Of a stretch of DNA of 64,000 nt, positions 1 through 8,103 are shown in pieces (within the stretch, counting starts at the first letter, position 1; every line of letters begins with the position of its first letter). The stretch is taken from positions 1,488,001-1,552,000 of the forward strand of contig NZ_CP134049.1 in NCBI RefSeq assembly GCF_031582965.1, given 5' to 3'. The notes under the pieces are model-generated. The model did no database searches. It saw only the letters and a list, made by a program, of their open reading frames with translations, and was not told where the DNA came from. A program made the position numbers and the translations under genes. Origin of the DNA: Bacillus sp. NEB1478 (GTDB lineage: Bacteria; Bacillota; Bacilli; Bacillales; Fictibacillaceae).

Positions 1-30
1 CAGCAAATTTAACATAAGTTGAAAAGTCAT
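1..30 (-). CDS. mrpE: Na+/H+ antiporter subunit E, first 10 codons (partial)
   Basis: Only the N-terminus lies in the window. The minus strand reads ATG followed by codons for MTFQLMLNLL, which matches the start of MrpE proteins. A strong ribosome binding site (AAAGGAGTGA) sits just upstream, and the gene begins 4 bases after the mrpD stop, as expected in an mrpABCDEFG-type operon. MrpE is a small membrane subunit of the hetero-oligomeric Mrp cation/proton antiporter. The rest of the gene is outside the window. The identification rests on ten residues plus position. Confidence 0.8.
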   Translation of the reverse strand, partial: MTFQLMLNLL

Positions 31-34
31 GGAA

Positions 35-1510
35 TCACTCCTTTAATACAAAATCAATATAGATTTGAGGATCAATAAGATTGTCAGCGGCAGACTGAAT
101 ATAAGGGTAGAACCATTCTGCGCCGATTCCTAAAACAATAGATATCGCGATTAATAGCCCTGATGCCGCAATACCGGATGTTTTCACTTTCATTTTCGGT
201 TCTTCTTTTAGCTCTCCCCAGAATGCACCGATAAAAATTCGGATAACGGAAAACAGGATCAATAAACTGGATAAGAGTCCGACTCCTGCAGCGATATAAT
301 GTTCCTCATCCATTGCTCCCTTTAATAAAAGGTATTTGCCGACAAATCCACTAAAAGGCGGGATTCCAGCAAGTACAAGTGCGGCTACGAAAAACATCCA
401 GCCCAATAAGGGTGAGGTTTTTATATACCCGCCCATTTTGTTCAAGTTTGAGGTTCCTGCGTGATAGACAAGAAGTCCAGCTAAAAAGAACAAAGCAGCT
501 TTTATGACCATATCATGGACCAAATAATAGATTGTTCCCGCAAGTGATTCAGGAGAAAAAGTGCCAATCCCTAAAAGCATGAATCCGATAGCAGGCATAA
601 TGTTATAAGCGATAATTAATTTTACATTCGTTGTAGATAATGCGCCTAAGACTCCGATAACCATGGTGATCGATGCGACCCAGATAAAGAATGTATGTGT
701 AAGCTCAAGTTTGTGTGAAAAGATCAGTGTGTATACTCTAAGCATCGAATAAACACCGACTTTTGTTAACAAGGCTCCGAATAAAGCTGAAACGACTGGT
801 GATGGCACAATGTAAGATTTAGGCAGCCAAAAGTAAAGAGGAAAAAGGGCACCTTTAGTAGCAAACACGACAAATAAGAGAATAGCTATTCCTGTTAAAA
901 CCCCTTGCTGATGAACTTCTGCTACTCTTTGTCCGAGCTGTGCCATGTTTACCGTACCGACGACAGAATAAAGGAAGGCAACAGTTGTAACGAATAGAAT
1001 AGAAGAAAACAAGTTCAGCAAAATGTATTTTACGGATTCACGGAATTGCTGTTTTGAACCTCCAATAATGATCAAACCGTAAGATGCCATCAAGAGCACT
1101 TCAAAAAATACGAATAAGTTAAATAAATCACCTGTCAAAAATGCTCCGCTAACTCCTGCAATTAACAGAAAGAAGAGTGGATAGAAATAATGCTCTGCCA
1201 TTTTGCCGGATATGGATGATGAAGCAAAGATCGCAGAAGCTAGCGCGATGACGTTGGCAGACAGAATCATGATTACGGATAACTGATCCGCGACAAGAGT
1301 AATTCCGTATGGGGCTTTCCAAGCACCTGTTTCAAGAACAAGAGGTTCACTTGAAAAGACTAAATAGCTTAAATAAATAGAAACTCCTAAATTTATAACA
1401 ACAGCAACATAAGTAATAGTGATTGTCAGCTTGTGTTTCGTATTAAAAAAGATTAATAGCGCACCGAAAAACAAAGGTAAAAATATCGGTAAAAATACAA
1501 AATTACTCAT
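35..1510 (-). CDS. mrpD: Na+/H+ antiporter subunit D (MrpD)
   Basis: A 491-residue polytopic membrane protein with about 14 hydrophobic segments. It belongs to the NuoL/M/N-like proton-translocating family; the B. subtilis MrpD is of nearly equal length. The sequence runs colinear with MrpD throughout, including the conserved stretch around KGALFPLYFWLP and the later HDMVIKAALFF helix that carries a buried lysine. With MrpA it is thought to form the ion-translocating core of the Mrp complex, exchanging cytoplasmic Na+ for external protons. It overlaps the end of mrpC by 8 bases and has an AGGGG ribosome binding site within mrpC, so translation is probably coupled. Confidence 0.95.
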   Translation of the reverse strand: MSNFVFLPIFLPLFFGALLIFFNTKHKLTITITYVAVVINLGVSIYLSYLVFSSEPLVLETGAWKAPYGITLVADQLSVIMILSANVIALASAIFASSSISGKMAEHYFYPLFFLLIAGVSGAFLTGDLFNLFVFFEVLLMASYGLIIIGGSKQQFRESVKYILLNLFSSILFVTTVAFLYSVVGTVNMAQLGQRVAEVHQQGVLTGIAILLFVVFATKGALFPLYFWLPKSYIVPSPVVSALFGALLTKVGVYSMLRVYTLIFSHKLELTHTFFIWVASITMVIGVLGALSTTNVKLIIAYNIMPAIGFMLLGIGTFSPESLAGTIYYLVHDMVIKAALFFLAGLLVYHAGTSNLNKMGGYIKTSPLLGWMFFVAALVLAGIPPFSGFVGKYLLLKGAMDEEHYIAAGVGLLSSLLILFSVIRIFIGAFWGELKEEPKMKVKTSGIAASGLLIAISIVLGIGAEWFYPYIQSAADNLIDPQIYIDFVLKE

Positions 1511-1841
1511 CGTCAGTTCCCCTTAGCTGATCCATCATATCTGTTTTGTTGCTTTGGTATGTCCGGTAAGCCAGTACAAGCAGGAAGCTGGTAACACCAA
1601 AACTGATAACGATGGACGTTAAAATTAAAGCTTGGGGAAGTGGATCAGTATAGGTCTTGATCCCTTTTTCCAAAATTGGGGGAGCACCTCTGTTTAACTT
1701 CCCCATCGTTAAAATAAATAAGTGGGCTCCATGTGAGAGAAGACCAGTCCCCAGTATGATTTTTAATAATTGTTTTTGAAGTAAAAGATAGACACCGGCC
1801 GCAAATAAAGTTCCGGCAAGTATAGACATAAGAATTTCCAT
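1503..1841 (-). CDS. mrpC: Na+/H+ antiporter subunit C (MrpC)
   Basis: A 112-residue, three-helix membrane protein of the NuoK/MnhC family, the same size as B. subtilis MrpC. The GTGLLSHGAHLFILTMG segment and the PLPQALILTSIVISFG segment are typical family signatures. Its start codon overlaps the mrpA stop (TAATG), so it follows mrpA directly. In the usual seven-gene operon mrpB lies between these two genes, and it is absent here. The subunit acts in the membrane as part of the Mrp cation/proton antiporter. Confidence 0.95.
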   Translation of the reverse strand: MEILMSILAGTLFAAGVYLLLQKQLLKIILGTGLLSHGAHLFILTMGKLNRGAPPILEKGIKTYTDPLPQALILTSIVISFGVTSFLLVLAYRTYQSNKTDMMDQLRGTDDE

Positions 1842-4189
1842 TACTGATTCATGTCTCCTTTATCCCGGTATTTTATCATGGCATAAATCCCTAAAGCTGC
1901 GAGACCCAGTACTGTAATCTCGAAAAGTGTATCCAGTCCTCGTATATCTACGAGTATCACGTTAACAATATTGTGTCCGCCGCCTAGTTTATATGACTTA
2001 TCAATAAAGTAATCAGCGATTGAATTGAACGATTTTGAGCTATGTGCCGATATTGCAACAATCGTTAAAATTGCTCCTGCAGAAACTGCGATAATCATGT
2101 CTATTAACTTTTCTGCAGGCTTTTTATCTGATTTTTTTAAAGCGGGTAAATGGGAGAAACAGAGTAAGAATAAAGCGACCGTGATAGTTTCCACAATGAG
2201 CTGTGTCAAAGCAAGATCTGGTGCTCTAAAGAAAACGAATAATAAAGATAACCCATAACCAACTACACCAATCACGATAATTGCTGCAATTCTTTGTGTC
2301 ATAAAAATGGTAGCGAACGCTGCAACAGCCATAACAACTCCAACAAGTACCTCCGGCCAAGTGACCGGTGCTAAATCATTAAATAATATGACGAAACCGT
2401 TCGTAAAGTACATGAAAACTGAAGTAGCAGTAACCATAAATAATAGAATGATTGATAAGTACAAACGTAATGAACCAGTCATGTAGAATTCCGTACCCGT
2501 CTTTGAGTACTTTAATAATCCGTTAATCATTTTTTGATACAACTGATCCGACGATATTTTGCCTGGTATCCATTTGTAAACGGGCTGCCAACTTTTTAAT
2601 GTGAATGCAAGTAAAGCTCCGATGATAACTACGATTAACGACATGTATAATGGTGGATTATTAAATATTCCGTGCCAAAAGGCAAGATGGATATGGGGAA
2701 GGTCCCCAGTAACAGCAGCAACAGCGGGTGCTAAAATAGGTTCATTGATTAGATTTGGAAGCAATCCGATAAGTACGACAAGCACACCAAGAATAATAGG
2801 TGATAATAGCATTCCAATTGGTGCTTCATGCGGTTTTTTTTCAAATCTCTTTAAATCTTGTCTTCCGAAAAACGTACCAAATACAAGGTACATGGAATAA
2901 ACAAAAGTAAAAATACTCCCGACCACAACAAATAACGGAATCCACTCTGCAAAAGTTCCTGCTATTCCAGATGTTTGTCCTAATTTCAAAGACGAGTCGA
3001 AAAACATTTCTTTACTTAAAAAGCCATTAAATATAGGAAGTGGTACACCCGCCATTGAAAAAGCGCCAATTACTGCTAATGTTCCTGCAATAGGCATTAC
3101 CGTATAAAGTCCGCCGAGTTTTCGGATATCTCTTATACCGGTTTCATGATCTACGATACCCGCAATCATGAATAGACTGCCTTTAAAAGTTGCGTGATTA
3201 AAAATGTGAAAGATAGCAGCAAGTATAGCAGGACCTGTACCAAAACCAAGCATAGTCATAATCATTCCGAGCTGACTAATTGTTGAGTAGGCTAGGATTC
3301 CTTTAAGATCTGTTTGTCTAGATGCTAGAAATGACCCCATACATAAGGTAATAAGGCCGATTCCAGAAACGATGATAAAAAACAAATCTGAACCATTAAA
3401 TAATAGAGAGAAGCGGGCTACTAAATAGAGACCTGCTTTGACCATTGTTGCTGAATGTAAATAAGCACTAACAGGTGTAGGCGCTTCCATTGCATCAGGC
3501 AGCCAGCTATGAAACGGAAATTGAGCTGATTTTGTAAAAGCCCCCAACAATAAAAGAATCAAGATGGGAATAAATAAATCACTTTGAATAATATCTGAAC
3601 GATTAGCAATCATCATCCGTATGCTGTTTGTTTCAGCAGTGATAGAAAGAAGAATAAGTGCACCTAGCAATGCCAATCCGCCAAAAACGGTTACAAGCAT
3701 GGATTTTTGAGCACCATAAACTGAACGATCACGATAGAACCAAAAACCGATTAATAGAAATGAGGAAATACTAGTAAATTCCCAAAAGGTATAAAGAACA
3801 AAAACATTATCCGATAATACAACCCCAAGCATCGAACCCATAAATAAAAGTAGATACACATAAAAATGGATAAGCTGTTCTTTACGTGATAAATAATAAA
3901 TGGAATACAAAACAACAAGCGACCCAATACCAGTTATCAAAAGAGAAAAAAGCATGCTAAGTCCATCTAAATAAAAACTTAATTGTATATCCAGTGACGG
4001 AATCCAATTTGCGGTACTTTCTACTGCTCTTCCTTCAGCTAATAATGGCAGCTTTGTACAAAATAAGATAAATAGAAATGTTGGAACAGGCAGAACCAGC
4101 CAACCAGTATGTATTCGGTTCACTTTATTAGCAGCTAATCCGATCACTAACGCAGCTAAAAAAGGAATGAATATGTTGAAATGCAGCAT
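1841..4189 (-). CDS. mrpA: Na+/H+ antiporter subunit A (MrpA)
   Basis: A 782-residue membrane protein of the NuoL-like family and the largest Mrp subunit. The core motif PFHSWLPDAMEAPTPVSAYL is present near residue 230, followed by the HSATMVKAGLYL helix. The C-terminal extension ends LGGGHNIVNVILVDIRGLD...ALGIYAMIK, the same end point as stand-alone MrpA (about 800 residues in B. subtilis). It therefore is not an MrpA–MrpB fusion. The ribosome binding site (AAGGAGGT) lies about 13 bases before the ATG, which is somewhat long. It is the first gene of the minus-strand operon mrpA-C-D-E. Expected role: Na+ resistance and pH homeostasis. Confidence 0.95.
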   Translation of the reverse strand: MLHFNIFIPFLAALVIGLAANKVNRIHTGWLVLPVPTFLFILFCTKLPLLAEGRAVESTANWIPSLDIQLSFYLDGLSMLFSLLITGIGSLVVLYSIYYLSRKEQLIHFYVYLLLFMGSMLGVVLSDNVFVLYTFWEFTSISSFLLIGFWFYRDRSVYGAQKSMLVTVFGGLALLGALILLSITAETNSIRMMIANRSDIIQSDLFIPILILLLLGAFTKSAQFPFHSWLPDAMEAPTPVSAYLHSATMVKAGLYLVARFSLLFNGSDLFFIIVSGIGLITLCMGSFLASRQTDLKGILAYSTISQLGMIMTMLGFGTGPAILAAIFHIFNHATFKGSLFMIAGIVDHETGIRDIRKLGGLYTVMPIAGTLAVIGAFSMAGVPLPIFNGFLSKEMFFDSSLKLGQTSGIAGTFAEWIPLFVVVGSIFTFVYSMYLVFGTFFGRQDLKRFEKKPHEAPIGMLLSPIILGVLVVLIGLLPNLINEPILAPAVAAVTGDLPHIHLAFWHGIFNNPPLYMSLIVVIIGALLAFTLKSWQPVYKWIPGKISSDQLYQKMINGLLKYSKTGTEFYMTGSLRLYLSIILLFMVTATSVFMYFTNGFVILFNDLAPVTWPEVLVGVVMAVAAFATIFMTQRIAAIIVIGVVGYGLSLLFVFFRAPDLALTQLIVETITVALFLLCFSHLPALKKSDKKPAEKLIDMIIAVSAGAILTIVAISAHSSKSFNSIADYFIDKSYKLGGGHNIVNVILVDIRGLDTLFEITVLGLAALGIYAMIKYRDKGDMNQ

Positions 4190-4363
4190 ATAACCCGGTA
4201 AACCTCCTTAACGAACCTCATAATCGTTATAGTCCCACTACATTGTAAGCAAAACCTTTCCATTTAATCAAATCATTTAATATATAGGAAAACTTTAATC
4301 ACCGTTGTAATTATTGAATATCATTCCCAAAAAATACCTAACCTATTTGAGAGGTGATAGTAA

Positions 4364-4780
4364 ATGAGGCTATCTTATATATACGTGCTAGGAATTATTT
4401 TGTTTCAATTAACCGGCTGCTTTAATCATTCGGTTTATCGGGAAGAGAAAGATAGTGCAAGATTTGAACCAAGGGAATACTACAGAAATCATGTTCCCTT
4501 TTCAGAAACAGGATTTTATAGCTCTTCCTCTTTAGCGGATGAAATGAAAAGGGAAATTACTAATGAAGATCTCGTTAAACATGCCATAGTGATTAAAAAA
4601 GAAAAAACATATTTTGTCGCTCTGCAATTAAAAGCCTATCAAGTCAAAAATGGAAAGAGCTTGAGCAGCCAGTATAAAAAATACTGGGAAGATAAATGGA
4701 AGGTTCCTATTGAAATCACGTATTCTCCCATTGATTATCGAAGAGCGGAAAATCTTTTGAAAACAAAAAAAAGAGCGTGA
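4364..4780 (+). CDS. small lipoprotein of unknown function
   Basis: A 138-residue protein with a short signal peptide and a clear lipobox (LTGC, cysteine near residue 19), so it is probably lipidated and anchored outside the cytoplasmic membrane. The mature part is hydrophilic. The segment LADEMKREITNEDLVKHAIVIKKEKTYF loosely recalls the fold of YhcN/YlaJ-type spore lipoproteins, but I would not assign it to that family. It occupies the place of yqeF in B. subtilis yet is much shorter and shows no GDSL hydrolase motifs. A GAGAGGTGATAG ribosome binding site precedes the ATG. Its stop codon lies inside the sda terminator hairpin, 9 bases from the convergent sda stop. Confidence 0.7.
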   Translation: MRLSYIYVLGIILFQLTGCFNHSVYREEKDSARFEPREYYRNHVPFSETGFYSSSSLADEMKREITNEDLVKHAIVIKKEKTYFVALQLKAYQVKNGKSLSSQYKKYWEDKWKVPIEITYSPIDYRRAENLLKTKKRA

Positions 4781-4791
4781 TATACGCTCTA
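4764..4791 (-). terminator. terminator of sda, overlapping the end of the convergent lipoprotein gene
   Basis: AGAGCG and CGCTCT pair across a 7-base loop (4772–4790). On the minus strand the stem is followed by eight T residues, the form of an intrinsic terminator for sda. The sda stop codon itself overlaps the stem. Confidence 0.75.
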
Positions 4792-4932
4792 GTTTAAAAT
4801 GCGCTGGAGTTTAGAATGCAGCGACCTTCTGTCTATTTCCTTTTTTATTAATAAGATAAAGTCATTGCTGAGCTGGAGTTCTCTAGCTTTTAAGTAAGAT
4901 TCGATTAACAGGTCGTCCGAAAGTTTTTCCAT
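4789..4932 (-). CDS. sda: sporulation checkpoint inhibitor Sda
   Basis: A 47-residue protein beginning [20 protein letters not shown], with the KEIDRRSL motif. This closely matches B. subtilis Sda, which binds histidine kinase KinA (and KinB) and blocks phosphorelay flow to Spo0A when replication is blocked or has just begun. Two amphipathic helices forming a hairpin are evident. The position next to yqeG is the B. subtilis one. The ATG is the only usable start: an in-frame TAA lies 15 bases before it. The strong AGGAGG is about 31 bases upstream of this ATG, separated by a small GCCG/CGGC hairpin, which is unusual. Transcription probably responds to DnaA and possibly to DNA damage, given the boxes upstream. 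Confidence 0.92.
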   Translation of the reverse strand: MEKLSDDLLIESYLKARELQLSNDFILLIKKEIDRRSLHSKLQRILN

Positions 4933-5075
4933 GAAATAGGCCGTTTTTTAAGCGGCTTACTCACCTCCTGTTTTTTAAAATAAAATTTTTATGCTGCGTT
5001 CTAAAATGCTATCTAAGTTATAAAATAATAAGTTATTGGTTTATGTACTTTGAAGCTTACCATGTATTGTAAAAT

Positions 5076-5089
5076 AGAACAATCGTTCG
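5076..5089. promoter_or_regulatory. possible LexA (SOS) operator
   Basis: AGAAC-AATC-GTTCG matches the Bacillus LexA consensus CGAAC-N4-GTTCG at nine of ten fixed positions. It lies between sda and yqeG, two bases before the first exact DnaA box. This is an inference from a single near-match. Confidence 0.5.
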
Positions 5090-5090
5090 T

Positions 5091-5190
5091 TTATCCACAG
5101 CGTTTGGTGGATAAGTTGTGGGTAAAATGTTAACATCTTAATAAAAGTCAACGTATGGCTAGGTGGATTATGTGTATAAGCTTATCCACA
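5091..5190. promoter_or_regulatory. DnaA-box cluster between sda and yqeG
   Basis: Two exact TTATCCACA boxes lie at 5091–5099 and 5182–5190 on the plus strand. One-mismatch boxes in the opposite orientation lie at 5106–5114, 5117–5125 and 5171–5179, and a two-mismatch box at 5162–5170. The sda–yqeG gap is one of the known DnaA-binding clusters of B. subtilis away from oriC, where DnaA activates sda. The match in place and composition makes the same role very likely here. Confidence 0.9.
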
Positions 5191-5266
5191 TTGTTGAGCA
5201 GGGGAACAATTTGTCGAAAAGTTTTTCATTTAATATGTAATTACTTCTTATTTTGTCTAAATAAAG

Positions 5267-5295
5267 TTGAAAAACCGTTTGTTCTTCTATATTTT
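5267..5295 (+). promoter_or_regulatory. probable sigma-A promoter of yqeG
   Basis: TTGAAA at 5267–5272 and TATTTT at 5290–5295 are separated by 17 bases, about 48 bases before the yqeG start. Confidence 0.45.
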
Positions 5296-5342
5296 ACTGG
5301 TAAAATAGAAACGTTCATTAGGAATGATAAAGAGGTGCTGGA

Positions 5343-5858
5343 ATGTTAAAACATTTTTTGCCGGATGAACATGTCCAAAATATTTTGGATATTACACCGG
5401 AGATGCTAGTTAAACGAGGAGTAAAAGGGATTGTAACGGATCTTGATAATACATTAGTAGAATGGAATCGACCAGAAGCAACTCCTGAATTAATTAAATG
5501 GTTCAAATCCATTAAAGAAAAAGGAATTTTAATAACGATTGTTTCTAATAATACGCAGCAAAGAGTTAAAAGCTTTTCGGATCCTGTGGAGATACCTTTT
5601 ATTTACAGTGCAAGAAAACCAATGACGAAAGCTTTTAAAAGAGCGCTGAGAGATATGAAATTAAGAAATGAACAGGTCGTTGTAATCGGAGACCAGCTCT
5701 TAACAGATGTATTAGGGGGCAACAGATTAGGATTACATACAATTTTAGTAGTACCAGTTGCAAGCAGTGATGGAGTTTGGACAAGATTCAACCGTAAATT
5801 GGAAAGAATTATCCTTTCTTGGATGAAGAGAAAAGGTATGATTCATTGGGAGGAATAG
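5343..5858 (+). CDS. yqeG: HAD-superfamily phosphatase YqeG
   Basis: A 171-residue protein of the haloacid dehalogenase superfamily (subfamily IIIA). Motif I is the DLDNTLVEW segment near residue 36. Motif II follows in TIVSNN, the KP lysine near residue 95 serves as motif III, and GDQLLTD near residue 117 is the acidic motif IV. The physiological substrate is not established; mitochondrial relatives dephosphorylate phosphatidylglycerophosphate. It starts the long plus-strand operon yqeG-yqeH-aroE-yhbY-nadD-yqeK-rsfS-yqeM, in the B. subtilis order. An AGAGGTG ribosome binding site precedes the ATG. Confidence 0.92.
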   Translation: MLKHFLPDEHVQNILDITPEMLVKRGVKGIVTDLDNTLVEWNRPEATPELIKWFKSIKEKGILITIVSNNTQQRVKSFSDPVEIPFIYSARKPMTKAFKRALRDMKLRNEQVVVIGDQLLTDVLGGNRLGLHTILVVPVASSDGVWTRFNRKLERIILSWMKRKGMIHWEE

Positions 5859-5860
5859 AT

Positions 5861-6958
5861 TTGGAACAAGTAAAATGTGTGGGATGCGGCATATCCATAC
5901 AAACGGAAGACAAAGAAGCGCTCGGGTATGCACCTCCTTCAGCTTTAACGAAAGAGTTGCCTATCTGTCAGCGCTGTTTTCGTTTAAAACACTATAACGA
6001 AATTCATGATGTTAATTTGACAGATGATGATTATCGTAAAATTGTTTCTGCGATTGGGGACGAAGATGCTCTTGTCGTGAAAATAATAGACATTTTTGAT
6101 TTTAATGGCAGCTGGCTGCCCGGATTACATCGTTATGCAGGTAAGAATCCCATTTTATTAGTAGGAAACAAACTCGATCTTCTGCCAAAGTCCGTTAATC
6201 CGAATAAAGTTATTCATTGGATGAAAAAAGAAGCCAAAGAATTAGGTTTAAAACCAATTGATGTTCATTTAATTTCTGCGGAAAAAGGCAAGGGAATTGA
6301 AGAATTGGCTGAAGCCATTGATCATTATCGAGACGGAAGAGATGTTTATGTCGTTGGATGTACGAATACAGGGAAATCTACCTTTATAAACCGTTTGATT
6401 AAACAATTCGGTGAAGAAACGGCAGATTTTATTACAACTTCTCAGTTTCCGGGAACCACATTAGATTTAATTGATATTCCATTAGACGGAAACAGTCATA
6501 TGTTCGATACCCCTGGTATTATCAATCATCACCAAATGGCACATTATGTTTCCAAACAAGAACTTAATTTAATCATGCCTCGAAAAGAAATAAAACCAAT
6601 GGTGTTTCAGTTAAACGAAAAGCAGACACTATTCTTTGGAGGTCTTGCTAGATTTGATTATTTAAAGGGTGGAAAACAATCTTTTGTTTGTCATTTTTCA
6701 AACATGATTAATATTCATCGGACAAAACTTGAAAATGCTGATGAACTCTATAGTAACCACCTTGGTGAAATGCTTTCTCCACCTAAAGAAACATCAAACT
6801 TTCCTCAGCTAAAAAGGTCCGAATGGATGATAAAAGAAAGCAAAACAGATATTGTAATTTCCGGGCTAGGGTGGATTACATTTCCTGAAGCAGGAGCAAA
6901 GGTAGCAGTTTATGCTCCAGAAGGTGTTTCAGTCACGATAAGAAAATCCTTGATTTAA
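5861..6958 (+). CDS. yqeH: ribosome biogenesis GTPase YqeH
   Basis: A circularly permuted GTPase needed for assembly or stability of the 30S subunit in B. subtilis. The N-terminal zinc finger has cysteines at about 6, 9, 36 and 39. G4 (NKLD) comes before G1 (GCTNTGKST), G2 and G3 (DTPG), which is the permuted order. I chose the TTG at 5861, giving 365 residues, because it follows a GGGAGG ribosome binding site and matches the B. subtilis N-terminus (MEKVVCIGCG). The upstream in-frame ATG at 5819 would add 14 residues encoded inside yqeG. It lies 2 bases after the yqeG stop. Confidence 0.95.
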   Translation: MEQVKCVGCGISIQTEDKEALGYAPPSALTKELPICQRCFRLKHYNEIHDVNLTDDDYRKIVSAIGDEDALVVKIIDIFDFNGSWLPGLHRYAGKNPILLVGNKLDLLPKSVNPNKVIHWMKKEAKELGLKPIDVHLISAEKGKGIEELAEAIDHYRDGRDVYVVGCTNTGKSTFINRLIKQFGEETADFITTSQFPGTTLDLIDIPLDGNSHMFDTPGIINHHQMAHYVSKQELNLIMPRKEIKPMVFQLNEKQTLFFGGLARFDYLKGGKQSFVCHFSNMINIHRTKLENADELYSNHLGEMLSPPKETSNFPQLKRSEWMIKESKTDIVISGLGWITFPEAGAKVAVYAPEGVSVTIRKSLI

Positions 6959-6970
6959 GGAGTTTTATAC

Positions 6971-7798
6971 ATGATAAAAACACTTGTAATAGGTGACCCA
7001 ATCGAACATTCTCTTTCTCCTGCTATGCAGAACGAAGCTTTTAATCATACAGGAATAAAAGGTTATTATGATAAAAAACGAGTTGTTCCAGATGAACTAC
7101 AAGGTTTTGTTCAATCATTGCGAGATAGTGAGTATGCAGGATGTAATGTAACGATTCCGCATAAAGTGGCAATCATTCCTTTTTTAGATGAGATTGATGC
7201 TGAGGCAAAAAGGATTGGTGCAGTAAATACTATAGTAAACAAAAATGGACATCTTGTAGGGTACAATACAGATGGAATAGGTTTTTTACTTGGATTAAAA
7301 GAAAAAATTTCCCGTCCCATAAATGAGCTGAATATACTCTTGATTGGTGCAGGTGGAGCTGCAAGATCGATCGCTTATGCTCTATTAAAAGAAGAACCAA
7401 AACAATTATCTGTGGCGAATCGAACAACAGAACGCCTGGTGAAATTATTAAATGACTTAGGGAATCCCGATATTGAAGCATTGACGCTGAAGGAAGCAGA
7501 AACTTTGCTTTGTAATTTCGATGTCCTCATTAATACTACAAATGCGGGCATGCATCCTGATCTGGATTCAGTACCGTTAAAGCTAAATCATTTAAAAGAT
7601 AATGCCGTTGTTTCTGATATTGTTTATAACCCTTTACAGACAAAATGGCTGCAGGAAGCAGAAGAAAAAGGCGCAGTAACGGATAATGGGGTGTCAATGC
7701 TCGTCATGCAAGGTGCCATGGCTTTTGAAAAATGGACAGGCACTTTCCCGGATACAGAGAAAATGAAACAAACCGTTTTGAAACAACTTAGGAGGTAA
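6971..7798 (+). CDS. aroE: shikimate dehydrogenase
   Basis: A 275-residue NADP-dependent shikimate dehydrogenase, catalysing 3-dehydroshikimate to shikimate in aromatic amino acid synthesis. The substrate-binding SLSPAMQN motif is near residue 14. The catalytic lysine is in TIPHK near residue 64 and its partner aspartate in NTDGIGF near residue 100. A Rossmann GAGGAARS loop and a following NRT motif that recognises NADP are present. The usual YxPxxT is here YNPLQT. It sits in the yqeH-aroE-yhbY order seen in other Bacillaceae, 12 bases after yqeH. Confidence 0.96.
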   Translation: MIKTLVIGDPIEHSLSPAMQNEAFNHTGIKGYYDKKRVVPDELQGFVQSLRDSEYAGCNVTIPHKVAIIPFLDEIDAEAKRIGAVNTIVNKNGHLVGYNTDGIGFLLGLKEKISRPINELNILLIGAGGAARSIAYALLKEEPKQLSVANRTTERLVKLLNDLGNPDIEALTLKEAETLLCNFDVLINTTNAGMHPDLDSVPLKLNHLKDNAVVSDIVYNPLQTKWLQEAEEKGAVTDNGVSMLVMQGAMAFEKWTGTFPDTEKMKQTVLKQLRR

Positions 7799-7800
7799 TT

Positions 7801-8091
7801 ATGTTAACAGGAAAACAGAAACGCTATTTACGATCAAAGGCTCATCATATCCATCCTATTTTTCAAGTAGGAAAAGGCGGGGTAAATGAGAATATGGTAA
7901 AACAAGTTGAAGAAGCTTTAGAAGCAAGAGAATTGATTAAAGTTAGCGTTCTTCAAAATTGTGAAGATGATAAACAGACAGTAGCTGGTGAATTATCTGA
8001 TGGAACAAAAGCTGAATTGGTACAAGTCATCGGAAGTACAATCGTACTCTACAAAGAATCTATCAATCAAAAACGTATAGAACTCCCATAA
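7801..8091 (+). CDS. yhbY: ribosome assembly RNA-binding protein YhbY (CRM domain)
   Basis: A 96-residue single CRM-domain RNA-binding protein (B. subtilis YqeI, E. coli YhbY). It is associated with pre-50S particles in E. coli. The signature GKGGVNE, the GxxG loop of the CRM fold, is near residue 24. It starts 2 bases after aroE, and its AGGAGG ribosome binding site overlaps the end of aroE. Confidence 0.95.
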   Translation: MLTGKQKRYLRSKAHHIHPIFQVGKGGVNENMVKQVEEALEARELIKVSVLQNCEDDKQTVAGELSDGTKAELVQVIGSTIVLYKESINQKRIELP

Positions 8092-8103
8092 GGAGTGATA
8101 AAA

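Noticed and set aside
1841..4189. Possible fused MrpA–MrpB explaining the missing mrpB
   Set aside because: The protein stops at the normal C-terminus of stand-alone MrpA (782 residues). There is no extra MrpB-like domain; a fusion would need about 140 more residues.
4364..4780. Lipoprotein as YqeF orthologue
   Set aside because: It is much shorter than YqeF and lacks GDSL hydrolase motifs. Only the position is shared.
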